Notes under the pieces: model-generated | The model's input: only the letters and a program-made list of their open reading frames with translations | What the model was told of the DNA's origin: nothing | The model's database searches: none | Source of the DNA: Pseudomonas tohonis | Lineage (GTDB): Bacteria > Pseudomonadota > Gammaproteobacteria > Pseudomonadales > Pseudomonadaceae | Assembly: GCF_012767755.2 (NCBI RefSeq) | Contig: NZ_AP023189.1 | Location: forward strand, 6,388,001-6,452,000 | DNA: 64,000 nucleotides | Reading direction: 5' to 3' | Shown here: in pieces, positions 26,101 to 35,530 of the stretch | Numbering within the stretch: position 1 is the first letter of the stretch | Layout of the letters: each line of letters opens with the position of its first letter | Made by a program: the position numbers and the translations under genes

Positions 26101-28473
26101 ATGAATCGCGTCATCCCGCGCCGCCTCGCCATCGCGAACGGCCCTTCACCGTCCTTCAAACCGCTGGCGCTCGCCGTGCTGCTGGCCGCCGCTGGCCTTG
26201 CCCAGGCCGAAACCGCCGGCAACGACACCCCCGCGGCGACCGGCGCGCAGAAGCCCGCCGCCAGCGAGGAAAAGCGCCTCGGCACCGTCACCGTCAATGC
26301 CCGCCGCCGCGAGGAAAGCGCCCAGAGCGTGCCCACGCCCATCAGCGTGCTCGGCGCCGAGACCCTGGAGACCCAGCGCATCTACCGCGTGCAGGACCTG
26401 CAGCAACTGGTTCCCAGCACCAACGTCGCCTACGTCCACGCCCGCCAGTCGAGCATCTCCATCCGTGGCCTGGGCAACAACCCGGCCAGCGACGGCCTCG
26501 AAGGCAGCGTCGGCGTCTACCTCGACAACGTCTACCTGGGCCGCCCGGGGATGGCGGTGTTCGACCTGCTGGACGTGGAGCAGCTGGAGGTCCTGCGCGG
26601 GCCCCAGGGCACCCTGTTCGGCAAGAACACCACCGCCGGCGTGCTCAACATCACCTCGCGCAAACCCACCTTCACCACCGAGCGCAGCCTCCAGAGCTCG
26701 GTGGGCGAGGACGGCTACTGGCAGACCCAGGGCAGCGTCTCCGGCGGCCTCACCGAGACCCTCGCCGGGCGCCTGTCGGCCTACCGCACCGAAGACGACG
26801 GCTACGTGAAGAACCTCTACAACGGCGACGACCTCAACGGCGGCAAGCGCCAGGGCTTCCGTGGCCAGCTGCTGTTCGAGCCGAGTGAAACCTTCAACCT
26901 GCGCTGGATCGGCGAGTACAACGAGGAGGACTCCAACAACGGCATCCTCAGCCTGTACAGCACCGGCCCCACCATCAACGGCGTCAACCGTTACGAGCAG
27001 CGCGCCGCCGCAGCCGGCGCCACCCTCGTCTCGGGCAAGGACCGCAAGGTCAACTTCGACTCCGACCAGCAGGTGACGGTGTTCCAGGGCGGCACCTCGG
27101 TGGAGGCCAACTGGACCCTGCCCAACGACTTCACCCTCACCTCCATCAGCGCCTACCGCTGGTGGGACTTCACCCCGCGCAACGACGACGGCCTCAACGT
27201 ATCGGCGGCGATCAACGCCGGCGTCTCGGTGCGCGACAAGCAGTACTCCCAGGAAATCCGCCTGGCCTCGCCCAAGGGCGACGCCTTCGACTACGTGCTG
27301 GGCGCCTACTACTTCAAGCAGGACCTGGATAACCACGCCTTCACCTACTACGGGCCCCAGGCCGACATCTGGAACGGCACGCCCGCCGGCGCCCTGGCCA
27401 ATGTCACCACCCAGGGCGACGGCCACATCGACACCGACAGCTACGCGCTGTTCGCCCAGGCCACCTGGCACCTCACCGAGCGCCTGGACTTCACCGCCGG
27501 CATCCGGGGCACCTACGAGGAGAAGGACGCCTGGGTCGAGCGCTTCGCCCCCACCGGCGGCGCGGCAGTCAGCGGCGCGGCGGCCACCGCGCGCCGGGGC
27601 CGGGTCGGGGCCTACGACTCGGGCGACCTCAGCCAGCACAGCTTCAGCCCCTCCGGCCTGCTCGCCCTGAGCTACCAGATCAACCCCGACCTGCTCGGCT
27701 ACGCCTCGCTGTCCCACGGCGAGAAATCCGGCGGCATCAACCTCACCGTGGCCAGCGCCCCCACTGCCGGCGCCGACTCCCTGCTGGTGGGCACCGAGCG
27801 CGCCAACAACGCCGAGATCGGCTTCAAGAGCACGCTGCTGGACCGCACCCTGCTGCTCAACGCCAACCTGTTCTGGACCGAGGTCCACGGCTACCAGGCC
27901 AACGCCTACGACGAAGGCACGCGCACCTCCTACCTGACCAACGCCGGCTCGGTGCGCTCGCGCGGCCTGGAAGTGGAGACCACCTGGCAACCGGTGCGCG
28001 GCCTGACGCTCAACGCCAACGGCTCGTGGAATGACGTGCGCTACCTCGCCTACAAGGACGCACCCTGCGCGCCGGAAGTGGGCTTCGCCCCGGGCGCGCC
28101 GGCCTCCTGCGACCTCTCCGGGCACCAGGTGGTAGGCGCTTCCAAGTACATCGCCAACCTCAACGGCGAGTACCGCTGGCAGCTGCAGGACCGCATCGAG
28201 CCCTACGTCACCGCCAGCTACGCCTTCCGCTCGAAAGCCGTCGGCACCATCGACGACTCCGAGTACGGGCAGATCCCCAGCTACGCGGTGGTCAACCTCT
28301 CCGGCGGCGTGCGCCTGGACCAGGGAGACAGCGTGCTCGACCTCTCCCTGTGGCTGAAGAACGCCGGTGACAAGACCTACTTCACCAGCCTGTGGAACTC
28401 CGCCAACGGCGGCTATGCCGGTGTCCTCGGAACGCCACGGACCCTCGGCGCCACCGCCCGCTACGACTTCTGA
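26101..28473 (+). CDS. TonB-dependent receptor linked to arylsulfotransferases
   Basis: A 790-residue outer-membrane receptor. The start ATG (MNRVIPRRLAIANG) has CAGGAGC upstream at good spacing; the signal peptide ends near GLAQA. The plug carries VEQLEVLRGPQGTLFGKN and AGVLNITSRKP, and the barrel ends in ARYDF. It lacks an STN domain, so it is a transport-only receptor of the kind often used for non-iron substrates. It is followed after 43 bases by an arylsulfotransferase. Uptake of an aryl sulfate or related organosulfur compound is inferred from that. Confidence 0.92.
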   Translation: MNRVIPRRLAIANGPSPSFKPLALAVLLAAAGLAQAETAGNDTPAATGAQKPAASEEKRLGTVTVNARRREESAQSVPTPISVLGAETLETQRIYRVQDLQQLVPSTNVAYVHARQSSISIRGLGNNPASDGLEGSVGVYLDNVYLGRPGMAVFDLLDVEQLEVLRGPQGTLFGKNTTAGVLNITSRKPTFTTERSLQSSVGEDGYWQTQGSVSGGLTETLAGRLSAYRTEDDGYVKNLYNGDDLNGGKRQGFRGQLLFEPSETFNLRWIGEYNEEDSNNGILSLYSTGPTINGVNRYEQRAAAAGATLVSGKDRKVNFDSDQQVTVFQGGTSVEANWTLPNDFTLTSISAYRWWDFTPRNDDGLNVSAAINAGVSVRDKQYSQEIRLASPKGDAFDYVLGAYYFKQDLDNHAFTYYGPQADIWNGTPAGALANVTTQGDGHIDTDSYALFAQATWHLTERLDFTAGIRGTYEEKDAWVERFAPTGGAAVSGAAATARRGRVGAYDSGDLSQHSFSPSGLLALSYQINPDLLGYASLSHGEKSGGINLTVASAPTAGADSLLVGTERANNAEIGFKSTLLDRTLLLNANLFWTEVHGYQANAYDEGTRTSYLTNAGSVRSRGLEVETTWQPVRGLTLNANGSWNDVRYLAYKDAPCAPEVGFAPGAPASCDLSGHQVVGASKYIANLNGEYRWQLQDRIEPYVTASYAFRSKAVGTIDDSEYGQIPSYAVVNLSGGVRLDQGDSVLDLSLWLKNAGDKTYFTSLWNSANGGYAGVLGTPRTLGATARYDF

Positions 28474-28516
28474 GTCAGCGGGGCTACGCGAGCCCCTTAC
28501 CCACAAGGAAAGAAAC

Positions 28517-29851
28517 ATGAAACTCAACGCACTCGGCCTCGCCGCCGCCCTGGTCGCCGGCCAGGCCGTCGCGGCCCCCAGCGTCTACCCCACCGGGGTG
28601 ACGATCTACGACCCGGCGCGGGCCTGGAACGGCTACGTGATCTTCAGCGCGCCGGACAAGCAGACCCACCTCATCGACATGAACGGCAACGAGGTGCGGC
28701 GCTGGGAAAACGCCGGCTTCCCCGCCGCACTGATCGACCCGGCGCTCAACGGCGGCAAGCGCGGCCACCTGTTCGTGCAGCTCGAAGAGGTCAAGGAGCC
28801 GAGCAAGCTGGCCTCCGCCGGCAACGGCCTGCGCAACAAGGTGGTGGGTGAGCTGGACTGGGACGGCAAGGTGGTCTGGCAATGGGGCGACAAGGCCCCG
28901 GGCGGCGCCGCCCAGCAGCACCATGACCAGCGCCGGCTGGCCAACGGCAACACCCTGGTGCTGGCCAACCGGCTGCACCCGGTGAAGGGCTTCGAGGTGC
29001 CCCAGGTGATCGACGACGTGATCTACGAGGTCACCCCCGCCGGCAAGGTGGCCTGGAGCTGGACCGCCTCCGAGCACCTGGAGGAGTTCGGCTTCACCGC
29101 CGAGCAGCTCAAGCTGGTGCGCGCCAGCAAGAACCCCGACGTGCTGCACATCAACAACCTCGGCCCGGTGGGCCCGAACAAATGGTTCGACGGCGGCGAC
29201 AAGCGCTTCCACCCGGACAACCTGCTGTTCGATTCCCGCGAGGCCAACTTCATCGCCATCATCGACCGCCAGACCGGCAAGGTGGCCTGGCGCCTGGGGC
29301 CCAACCTGCCCAGGCTCAACCCCTACGCGCCGGCCCAGGTGCCGCGCCCGGTGGACCAGTTCTCCGGCCAGCACGATGCCCACATCATCCCCGCCGGCCT
29401 GCCCGGTGCCGGCAACCTGCTGGTGTTCGACAACCAGGGCGAGGCCGGCTACCCGCGCGTGCCGCTGAGCCTGCTGGGCGGCTCGCGGGTGCTGGAGATC
29501 GACCCGGTGAAGGGCGAGATCGTCTGGCAGTACAGCGCCGCCGACAGCGGCCAGCCGGGCTGGGCCTTCTTCAGCGCCTTCATCAGCAGCGCGCGGCGCC
29601 TGCCCAACGGCAACACCCTGATCGACGAAGGCAAGTTCGGCCGGGTGTTCCAGGTCACCGCCAAGGGCGAGATCGTCTGGGAATACGTCAGCCCCTACTT
29701 CGGCAAGGCGCCCCTGGGCAACGCCCGCAGCAACTGGCTCTACCGCGCGCTGCCGGTGCCCTACGACTGGGTCCCGGAAGGCACCCCGCGCTCCGAGCAG
29801 GCGGTCACCCCGCCGGCCCTGGAGCAGTTCCGCGTCTCCACCCACCCCTGA
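28517..29851 (+). CDS. Arylsulfotransferase-like protein (ASST superfamily), secreted
   Basis: A 444-residue beta-propeller-type protein of the arylsulfotransferase superfamily. The signal peptide MKLNALGLAAALVAGQAVA directs it to the periplasm. Typical blade motifs are QQHHDQRRLANGNTLVLANR, GQHDAHIIPAG and RRLPNGNTLIDEGKFGRVF. Enzymes of this superfamily move sulfuryl groups from phenolic sulfates to phenols, but this subgroup is poorly studied. It lies between a TonB receptor and a second ASST and is probably co-transcribed with both. Confidence 0.82.
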   Translation: MKLNALGLAAALVAGQAVAAPSVYPTGVTIYDPARAWNGYVIFSAPDKQTHLIDMNGNEVRRWENAGFPAALIDPALNGGKRGHLFVQLEEVKEPSKLASAGNGLRNKVVGELDWDGKVVWQWGDKAPGGAAQQHHDQRRLANGNTLVLANRLHPVKGFEVPQVIDDVIYEVTPAGKVAWSWTASEHLEEFGFTAEQLKLVRASKNPDVLHINNLGPVGPNKWFDGGDKRFHPDNLLFDSREANFIAIIDRQTGKVAWRLGPNLPRLNPYAPAQVPRPVDQFSGQHDAHIIPAGLPGAGNLLVFDNQGEAGYPRVPLSLLGGSRVLEIDPVKGEIVWQYSAADSGQPGWAFFSAFISSARRLPNGNTLIDEGKFGRVFQVTAKGEIVWEYVSPYFGKAPLGNARSNWLYRALPVPYDWVPEGTPRSEQAVTPPALEQFRVSTHP

Positions 29852-29908
29852 TCACCCCCGCCCCGTGGGAGCGAATCCGCTCGCGGGGCTTCTCGAAGGA
29901 CACAGGCC

Positions 29909-31624
29909 ATGAATGCCAAGACCGAAACCCCCGAACTGCCCGAAGGCGCCTGCATCACCGCCCGCGTACCCACCCCCGACACCCGCCTGCTGGGCGACGT
30001 GGTGGTCAACCCCTACCAGCTGGCGCCGCTGACCGCCGTGATCCGCGATGGCGGGCGCGCCATCAGCGCCGCCCATGTCCGCGTGCTGGGCCGTGGCGAA
30101 CGCGGCGTGACCCTGGCCTACGAGGTCTCCGACAGCGCGCTCTGGACCCACGGCGGCATCCCGGTGTTCGGCCTCTACCCCGACCACGTCAACCAGGTGG
30201 AGGTGACCTACAAGCTCGATGGCGAGCGCATCGTCGAGCATTACCAGGTGTATGCCCCGGCGGTGCGCCTGCCGGTGGTGGCCAGCCAGACCGCCGCGCT
30301 GCCGGAGGTGGAGCCGGTGAAGGTCGCGCCCGGCTTCGAGCAGCGTCTGTACCTGTTCAACCACCTGCTGGGCGAGATCCCCGGCGGCCGTGCCTTCAAG
30401 TGGAACGCCCTGGGCGGCGCCGCCGAATGGGACCAGGTGGGCAACAACTGGATCGCCGACAGCAATGGCGACGTGCGCTGGTACCTGGACATCGAACGCA
30501 TCCACGACTCCAACCGCCGCGACGGCCTGGGCGGCACCATGGGCTTCCAGCAGACCCGCGACGGCAAGCTGATCTGGGGCCAGGGCCAGACCTACTCCAA
30601 GTACGACCTGCTGGGCCGGCGCATCTGGCAACGCAACCTGCCGGACAAGTTCGCCGACTTCTCCCACGAGATCCGCGAGACGCCCCACGGCACCTACCTG
30701 CTGCGGGTCGGCACCAGCGACTACCGCCGCCCCGACGGCAAGCGCGTGCGCTCCATCCGCGACCACATCATCGAAGTCAGCGAGGCCGGCGACGTGCTGG
30801 AGTTCTGGGACCTCAACCAGATCCTCGACCCCTATCGCGGCGAGCTGCTGGAGACCCTCGGCAAGGCCGCCCTCCAGCTGCCCGCCGGCGTGGAGAAGCA
30901 GGACGACACCGCCGCCAACGAACTGCTCGAAGGCGACCTGCCCTTCGGCGACACCCCCGGCGTCGGCACCGGGCGCAACTGGGCCCACGTCAACGCCATC
31001 GACTACGACCCCAGCGACGACAGCCTCATCATCTCGGCCCGCCACCAGGGTGTGGTGAAGATCGGCCGCGACAAGCAGGTGAAGTGGATCCTCGCCTCGC
31101 CCAAGGGCTGGCCCGAGCGCCTGCGCGCCAAGGTGCTGACCCCGGTGGACGCCCAGGGCCAGGCGCTGGCGGAGCAGGACGGCGTCTACGCCGAGGGCTT
31201 CGACTGGTCCTGGACCCAGCACACCGCCTGGCTCAGCGGGCGCGGCACGCTGACCGTGTTCGATAACGGCTGGGGCCGAAACTTCGCCCCCACCCGGCTC
31301 GCCGGCAACTACAGCCGCGCGGTGGAGTACCGCATCGACGAAGCCCGGGGCACCGTCGAGCAGGTGTGGGAATACGGCAAGGAACGCGGGGACGCGTGGT
31401 ACAGCCCCATCACCTCGGTGGTGGAATACCGCGCCGACCGCGACACCCAGTTCATCTACTCCGCCTCGGTGGGTTACCTGACCCCGGAGAAGCTCACCAC
31501 CAGCGTGCTCAACGAGGTGAAATACGGCACCCAGGAGGTGCAGGTGGAGCTCAGGGTCCACAGCCGCCAGCCCGGCAGCGTCGGCTACCGCGCCCTGGTG
31601 ATCGACCTGGATAGGGCGTTCTGA
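29909..31624 (+). CDS. Aryl-sulfate sulfotransferase AssT-like, without signal peptide
   Basis: A 571-residue AssT-type PAPS-independent sulfotransferase. An N-terminal beta domain (about 15-130) precedes the propeller. Candidate active-site residues are visible: His in RNWAHVNAIDYDP, Arg in SARHQGVVKI and His438 in DWSWTQHTAWL, matching the sulfurylated His436 of the E. coli CFT073 enzyme. Unlike that enzyme, no Sec or Tat signal is present in the start MNAKTETPELPEG, so it appears cytoplasmic, and there is no dsbL/dsbI partner. It could release or store sulfate from imported aryl sulfates (inference). Confidence 0.85.
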   Translation: MNAKTETPELPEGACITARVPTPDTRLLGDVVVNPYQLAPLTAVIRDGGRAISAAHVRVLGRGERGVTLAYEVSDSALWTHGGIPVFGLYPDHVNQVEVTYKLDGERIVEHYQVYAPAVRLPVVASQTAALPEVEPVKVAPGFEQRLYLFNHLLGEIPGGRAFKWNALGGAAEWDQVGNNWIADSNGDVRWYLDIERIHDSNRRDGLGGTMGFQQTRDGKLIWGQGQTYSKYDLLGRRIWQRNLPDKFADFSHEIRETPHGTYLLRVGTSDYRRPDGKRVRSIRDHIIEVSEAGDVLEFWDLNQILDPYRGELLETLGKAALQLPAGVEKQDDTAANELLEGDLPFGDTPGVGTGRNWAHVNAIDYDPSDDSLIISARHQGVVKIGRDKQVKWILASPKGWPERLRAKVLTPVDAQGQALAEQDGVYAEGFDWSWTQHTAWLSGRGTLTVFDNGWGRNFAPTRLAGNYSRAVEYRIDEARGTVEQVWEYGKERGDAWYSPITSVVEYRADRDTQFIYSASVGYLTPEKLTTSVLNEVKYGTQEVQVELRVHSRQPGSVGYRALVIDLDRAF

Positions 31625-31658
31625 CTGCCGGCCCAACACGGCGATCTCGAAGGCCTGC

Positions 31659-31750
31659 GTAGAGTGGACGTCGCTTTTCCCGTCCACCAGCGGAGTCATG
31701 CCCAACTCCGCATGGTGGACCGGTGGAGCGGGGTCCACCCTACATCCGGC
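31659..31750. repeat. Intergenic repeat GTAGAGTGGACG...GGTCCACCCTACATCCGGC
   Basis: Imperfect palindrome with arms GTAGAGTGGACG and GGGGTCCACCCTAC plus an internal CATGGTGGACCGGTGGAGCG. Its right half is the same element as at 24780-24817. It fills the gap between the sulfotransferase and the mdc operon. Confidence 0.7.
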
Positions 31751-31761
31751 CCCCCACCGCA

Positions 31762-31792
31762 GCGGATCGTTAACCTGGCCGTAACGATCCGC
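31762..31792 (+). promoter_or_regulatory. Candidate MdcR (LysR-type) site upstream of mdcA
   Basis: GCGGATCGTTA and TAACGATCCGC form a perfect 11-base inverted repeat with a nine-base spacer. It contains a T-N11-A LysR-type core (T at 31771, A at 31783). It lies about 80-105 bases before mdcA. It could instead be a terminator stem for the gene upstream, but it lacks a T-run. Confidence 0.5.
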
Positions 31793-31868
31793 CGCCGGGC
31801 TTGATTGATGACCAGCCGGTCGCGCTCCTAAGGTTCGCTCCACGACAGCGGAACCCGTGGAGCCTCCA

Positions 31869-33533
31869 ATGACAACGACAATCTCCCCACCGCCGCAATG
31901 GTCGCGTCGGCGTGCGGAAAAGCAGCGTCGCCTCGACCAGGTGCGATCCCTCGCCGACGGCGTGGTGCTGCCCAGCGAGCGCATCGTCGCCGCGCTGGAG
32001 GCCCTGATCGCCCCCGGCGACCGGGTGGTGCTCGAAGGCAACAACCAGAAGCAGGCGGACTTCCTCTCCCGCTCCCTGGCCAAGGCCGACCCCGGGCGCC
32101 TGCACGACCTGCACATGATCATGCCCAGCGTCAGCCGCGCCGAGCACCTGGACCTGTTCGAGCGCGGCATCGCCCGCAAGCTGGACTTCTCCTTCGCCGG
32201 CCCGCAGAGCCTGCGCATCAGCCAGCTGCTGGAAGACGGCCTGCTGGAAGTCGGTGCCATCCACACCTACATCGAGCTGTACTCGCGCCTGCTGGTGGAC
32301 CTGATCCCCAACGTCGCGCTGGTGGCCGGCTTCATGGCCGACCGCCACGGCAACATCTACACCGGCCCCAGCACCGAAGACACCCCGGCCCTGGTGGAGC
32401 CCACGGCCTTCTCCGACGGCATCGTCATCGTCCAGGTCAACGAGCTGGTGGACGACGTCGGCGACCTGCCGCGCGTGGACATCCCCGCCTCCTGGGTGGA
32501 CTTCGTGGTGGTGGCCGACAAGCCCTTCTACATCGAGCCGCTGTTCACCCGCGACCCGCGCCACATCAAGCCGGTGCACGTGCTGATGGCGATGATGGCG
32601 ATCCGCGGCATCTACGAGAAACACAACGTCCAGTCCCTCAACCACGGCATCGGTTTCAACACCGCCGCCATCGAGCTGATCCTGCCCACCTACGGCGAGT
32701 CCCTGGGCCTCAAAGGCAAGATCTGCCGCAACTGGACGCTCAACCCGCACCCGACGCTGATCCCCGCCATCGAGACCGGCTGGGTGGAAAGCGTGCACTG
32801 CTTCGGTACCGAACTGGGCATGGAGGGCTACATCGCCCAGCGCCCGGACGTGTTCTTCACTGGCCGCGACGGCTCCATGCGCTCCAACCGCATGATGTGC
32901 CAGCTGGCCGGGCAGTACGCCGTGGACCTGTTCATCGGCGCCACCCTGCAGGTGGACGGCGACGGCCATTCCTCCACCGTCACCCGGGGCCGCCTGGCCG
33001 GTTTCGGCGGCGCGCCGAACATGGGCCACGACCCGCGCGGCCGCCGCCATTCCACCCCCGCCTGGCTGGATATGCGCGCCGAACCCGAGGCCCTGCTGGC
33101 GCGCGGCAAGAAGCTGGTGGTGCAGATGGTCGAGACCTTCCAGGAAGGCGGCAAACCCACCTTCGTCGAGACCCTCGACGCCGTCGACGTGGCCCGCAAG
33201 AGCGGCATGCCCCTGGCGCCGATCATGATCTACGGCGACGACGTCACCCACCTGCTCACCGAGGAAGGCATCGCCTACCTGTACAAGGCGCGCTCCGATG
33301 AGGAACGCCGCGCCATGATCGCCGCCGTCGCCGGGGTCACCGCCATCGGCCTGCGCCACGACCCCAGGGACACCGAGCGCATGCGCCGCGAAGGGCTGAT
33401 CGCCCTGCCCGAGGACCTCGGCATCCGCCGCACCGACGCCAGCCGCGAACTGCTCGCCGCCAAGAGCATCGCCGAGCTGGTGGAGTGGTCCGGCGGCCTC
33501 TACAACCCCCCGGCCAAGTTCAGGAGCTGGTGA
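31869..33533 (+). CDS. mdcA: Malonate decarboxylase alpha subunit MdcA
   Basis: A 554-residue CoA-transferase-like subunit. It swaps acetyl-ACP for malonyl-ACP in the biotin-independent malonate decarboxylase. Conserved stretches include [39 protein letters not shown] and [19 protein letters not shown]. The ATG was chosen over a GTG four codons upstream. It heads mdcABCDEGHLM; the stop overlaps the mdcB start (TGATG). Confidence 0.96.
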   Translation: MTTTISPPPQWSRRRAEKQRRLDQVRSLADGVVLPSERIVAALEALIAPGDRVVLEGNNQKQADFLSRSLAKADPGRLHDLHMIMPSVSRAEHLDLFERGIARKLDFSFAGPQSLRISQLLEDGLLEVGAIHTYIELYSRLLVDLIPNVALVAGFMADRHGNIYTGPSTEDTPALVEPTAFSDGIVIVQVNELVDDVGDLPRVDIPASWVDFVVVADKPFYIEPLFTRDPRHIKPVHVLMAMMAIRGIYEKHNVQSLNHGIGFNTAAIELILPTYGESLGLKGKICRNWTLNPHPTLIPAIETGWVESVHCFGTELGMEGYIAQRPDVFFTGRDGSMRSNRMMCQLAGQYAVDLFIGATLQVDGDGHSSTVTRGRLAGFGGAPNMGHDPRGRRHSTPAWLDMRAEPEALLARGKKLVVQMVETFQEGGKPTFVETLDAVDVARKSGMPLAPIMIYGDDVTHLLTEEGIAYLYKARSDEERRAMIAAVAGVTAIGLRHDPRDTERMRREGLIALPEDLGIRRTDASRELLAAKSIAELVEWSGGLYNPPAKFRSW

Positions 33534-34381
33534 TGAACGCACTGATCGCACCCAGCACCAGGCTGCCCCTGGCCGAGTGGCTGGCGGACCAGGCCGTCGA
33601 CGCGCTGATCGACGAGGCCGATCTCTCGCCCAAGCCGGCCCTGGTGGACCGGCGCGGCAGCGGCGCCCATACCGACCTGCACCTGGGTCTGATGCACGCC
33701 TCGGCGCTGTCGCTGTGGCCGGCCTTCAAGGGCATGGCCGAAGCCGCCATCGAACTCGGCACGGTCGGCCAGCCGCTGCGCGAGGCACTGGGCCGCATCG
33801 GCCGTGAAGGCGAGGCCGCCATGCTCGCCGTCACCGGTGGGGTGAACACCCATCGCGGCGCCATCTGGGCCCTCGGCCTGCTGGTGGCCGCCGCCGCACT
33901 GGAACCGGGCAAGGCCGCGGCCGCCGCCCTCGCCACCCGCGCCGCACGCATCGCCCTGATCGACGACCGCGCCGCGCCCCGGCAAGACAGCCACGGCAGC
34001 CATGTCGCCCAGCGCTACGGCGCCCGGGGCGCGCGTGAAGAAGCCCAGCTGGGCTTCCCCGGCGTGCTGCTCCACGGCCTGCCGCAGTTGCAGCGCAGCC
34101 GCGCCCAGGGCAGCGGCGAGCAGAACGCCCGGCTCGATGCGCTGCTGGCGATCATGGCCGAGCTGGAGGACACCTGCGTGCTCTGGCGCGCCGGCCCCGA
34201 GGGGCTCGACGCCATGCAGCGGGGCGCCCGCGCGGTGCTCGCTGCCGGGGGCTGCGCCAGCCTCGCCGGACGGCGCCGCCTGCGCGAACTGGAAACCTGT
34301 TTGCTGGGGCTCAATGCCTCGCCGGGCGGCGCGGCCGATCTGCTCGCCGCCTGTTTGTTCATCGACCGAATCGGGAGCTGA
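33533..34381 (+). CDS. mdcB: Triphosphoribosyl-dephospho-CoA synthase MdcB
   Basis: A 282-residue CitG-family enzyme that makes the 2'-(5''-triphosphoribosyl)-3'-dephospho-CoA precursor of the MdcC prosthetic group. Signature segments are [32 protein letters not shown] and [20 protein letters not shown]. The ATG overlaps the mdcA stop. The next gene, mdcC, starts two bases after its stop. Confidence 0.94.
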   Translation: MNALIAPSTRLPLAEWLADQAVDALIDEADLSPKPALVDRRGSGAHTDLHLGLMHASALSLWPAFKGMAEAAIELGTVGQPLREALGRIGREGEAAMLAVTGGVNTHRGAIWALGLLVAAAALEPGKAAAAALATRAARIALIDDRAAPRQDSHGSHVAQRYGARGAREEAQLGFPGVLLHGLPQLQRSRAQGSGEQNARLDALLAIMAELEDTCVLWRAGPEGLDAMQRGARAVLAAGGCASLAGRRRLRELETCLLGLNASPGGAADLLAACLFIDRIGS

Positions 34382-34383
34382 CC

Positions 34384-34683
34384 ATGGAAACCCTGTCTTT
34401 CGAATTCCCCGCCGGGCAACCCGCCCGGGGCCGCGCCCTGGTGGGCTGCGTCGGCTCCGGCGACCTGGAAGTGCTGCTGGAGCCCGGCCGTGCCGGCACC
34501 CTGGCGATCCAGGTGATCACCTCGGTGAACGGCAGCGAACCGCGCTGGGCGCAGCTGTTCCAGCGCCTCTTCGCCGGCCAGCAGCTGCCGGCCCTGAACA
34601 TCGACATCCACGACTTCGGCGCCACGCCGGGGGTGGTGCGCCTGCGCCTGGAGCAGGCCCTGGAGGAGGTGGCCCATGACTGA
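34384..34683 (+). CDS. mdcC: Malonate decarboxylase acyl carrier protein MdcC
   Basis: A 99-residue delta subunit. It carries the phosphoribosyl-dephospho-CoA group on a serine, likely Ser25 in GCVGSGDLEVLLEP. Size and motif match the family. It overlaps mdcD by eight bases. Confidence 0.95.
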   Translation: METLSFEFPAGQPARGRALVGCVGSGDLEVLLEPGRAGTLAIQVITSVNGSEPRWAQLFQRLFAGQQLPALNIDIHDFGATPGVVRLRLEQALEEVAHD

Positions 34684-35530
34684 TACCGCCCGCCTGCTAG
34701 CCACCCGCAGCTTCGTCGAACTGGGCGCCCGCCAGCGCGCCCGCGCGCTGCTGGACGACGGCAGCTTCCGCGAGCTGCTCGGCCCCTTCGATCGCGTCAT
34801 GTCGCCCTGGCTGCCGCGCCAGGGCATCGTCCCCCAGGCCGACGACGGCGTGGTGGTGGCCAAGGGCAGCATCGACGGCCAGCCGGCACTGATCGCCGCC
34901 ATCGAAGGCGCCTTTCAGGGCGGCAGCATGGGCGAGGTCGGCGGCGCCAAGATCGCCGGCGCGCTGGAGCTGGCCGCCGAGGACAACCGCAACGGCATTC
35001 CCACCTGCGCCGTGCTGCTGCTGGAAACCGGCGGCGTGCGCCTGCAGGAAGCCAACCTGGGCCTGGCCGCCATCGCCGAGATCCAGGCCGCCATCGTCGC
35101 GCTGCGCCAGTACCAGCCGGTCGTCGGCCTGGTGGCCGGGCCGGTGGGCTGCTTCGGCGGCATGTCCATCGCCGCCGGGCTGTGCAGCCACCTGCTGGTC
35201 ACCCGCGAGGCACGCCTGGGCCTCAACGGCCCGCAGGTGATCGAACAGGAAGCCGGCATCGAGGAATACGACTCTCGCGACCGGCCCTTCATCTGGAGCC
35301 TCACCGGGGGTGAACAGCGCATGGCCAGCCACTTGGTGGATGGCTATGTCGCCGACGACATCGACGCCATCCGCGAGGCCGTGCGCGCGCTGCTCGCCGG
35401 CCCTGAACAGGCGCAGCCCCGCAGCCGCCGCCACGCCTGGTTCCTCGAACGCCTGGCACGCCTGGGCGATGACTGCGTACACCTGGACGCCGCCGCCGTG
35501 CGCGCCCTCTACGCCGGAGAACAGCCATGA
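34676..35530 (+). CDS. mdcD: Malonate decarboxylase beta subunit MdcD
   Basis: A 284-residue carboxyltransferase-fold subunit which, with MdcE, decarboxylates malonyl-ACP to acetyl-ACP. It has the crotonase-like oxyanion segments GGSMGEVGGAKIAGALELA and GPVGCFGGMSIAAGLCSHLL. The stop overlaps the mdcE ATG by four bases. Confidence 0.95.
   Translation: MTDTARLLATRSFVELGARQRARALLDDGSFRELLGPFDRVMSPWLPRQGIVPQADDGVVVAKGSIDGQPALIAAIEGAFQGGSMGEVGGAKIAGALELAAEDNRNGIPTCAVLLLETGGVRLQEANLGLAAIAEIQAAIVALRQYQPVVGLVAGPVGCFGGMSIAAGLCSHLLVTREARLGLNGPQVIEQEAGIEEYDSRDRPFIWSLTGGEQRMASHLVDGYVADDIDAIREAVRALLAGPEQAQPRSRRHAWFLERLARLGDDCVHLDAAAVRALYAGEQP

Noticed and set aside
28479..28495. Terminator between the TonB receptor and the first arylsulfotransferase
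   Set aside because: GGGGCT-ACGCG-AGCCCC is a short stem without a T-run inside a 43-base intercistronic gap; at most a weak attenuator.
26146..28527. Long antisense frame of 793 codons opposite the TonB receptor
   Set aside because: High-GC codon bias leaves the opposite strand open. The translation is Val/Gly/Ala/His-rich low-complexity sequence with no recognisable domain, while the plus strand encodes a complete receptor.
29182..31266. Plus-strand frame of 694 codons overlapping both arylsulfotransferases
   Set aside because: It is an Arg/Pro/Gly-rich out-of-frame shadow; both sulfotransferase frames contain clear family motifs.
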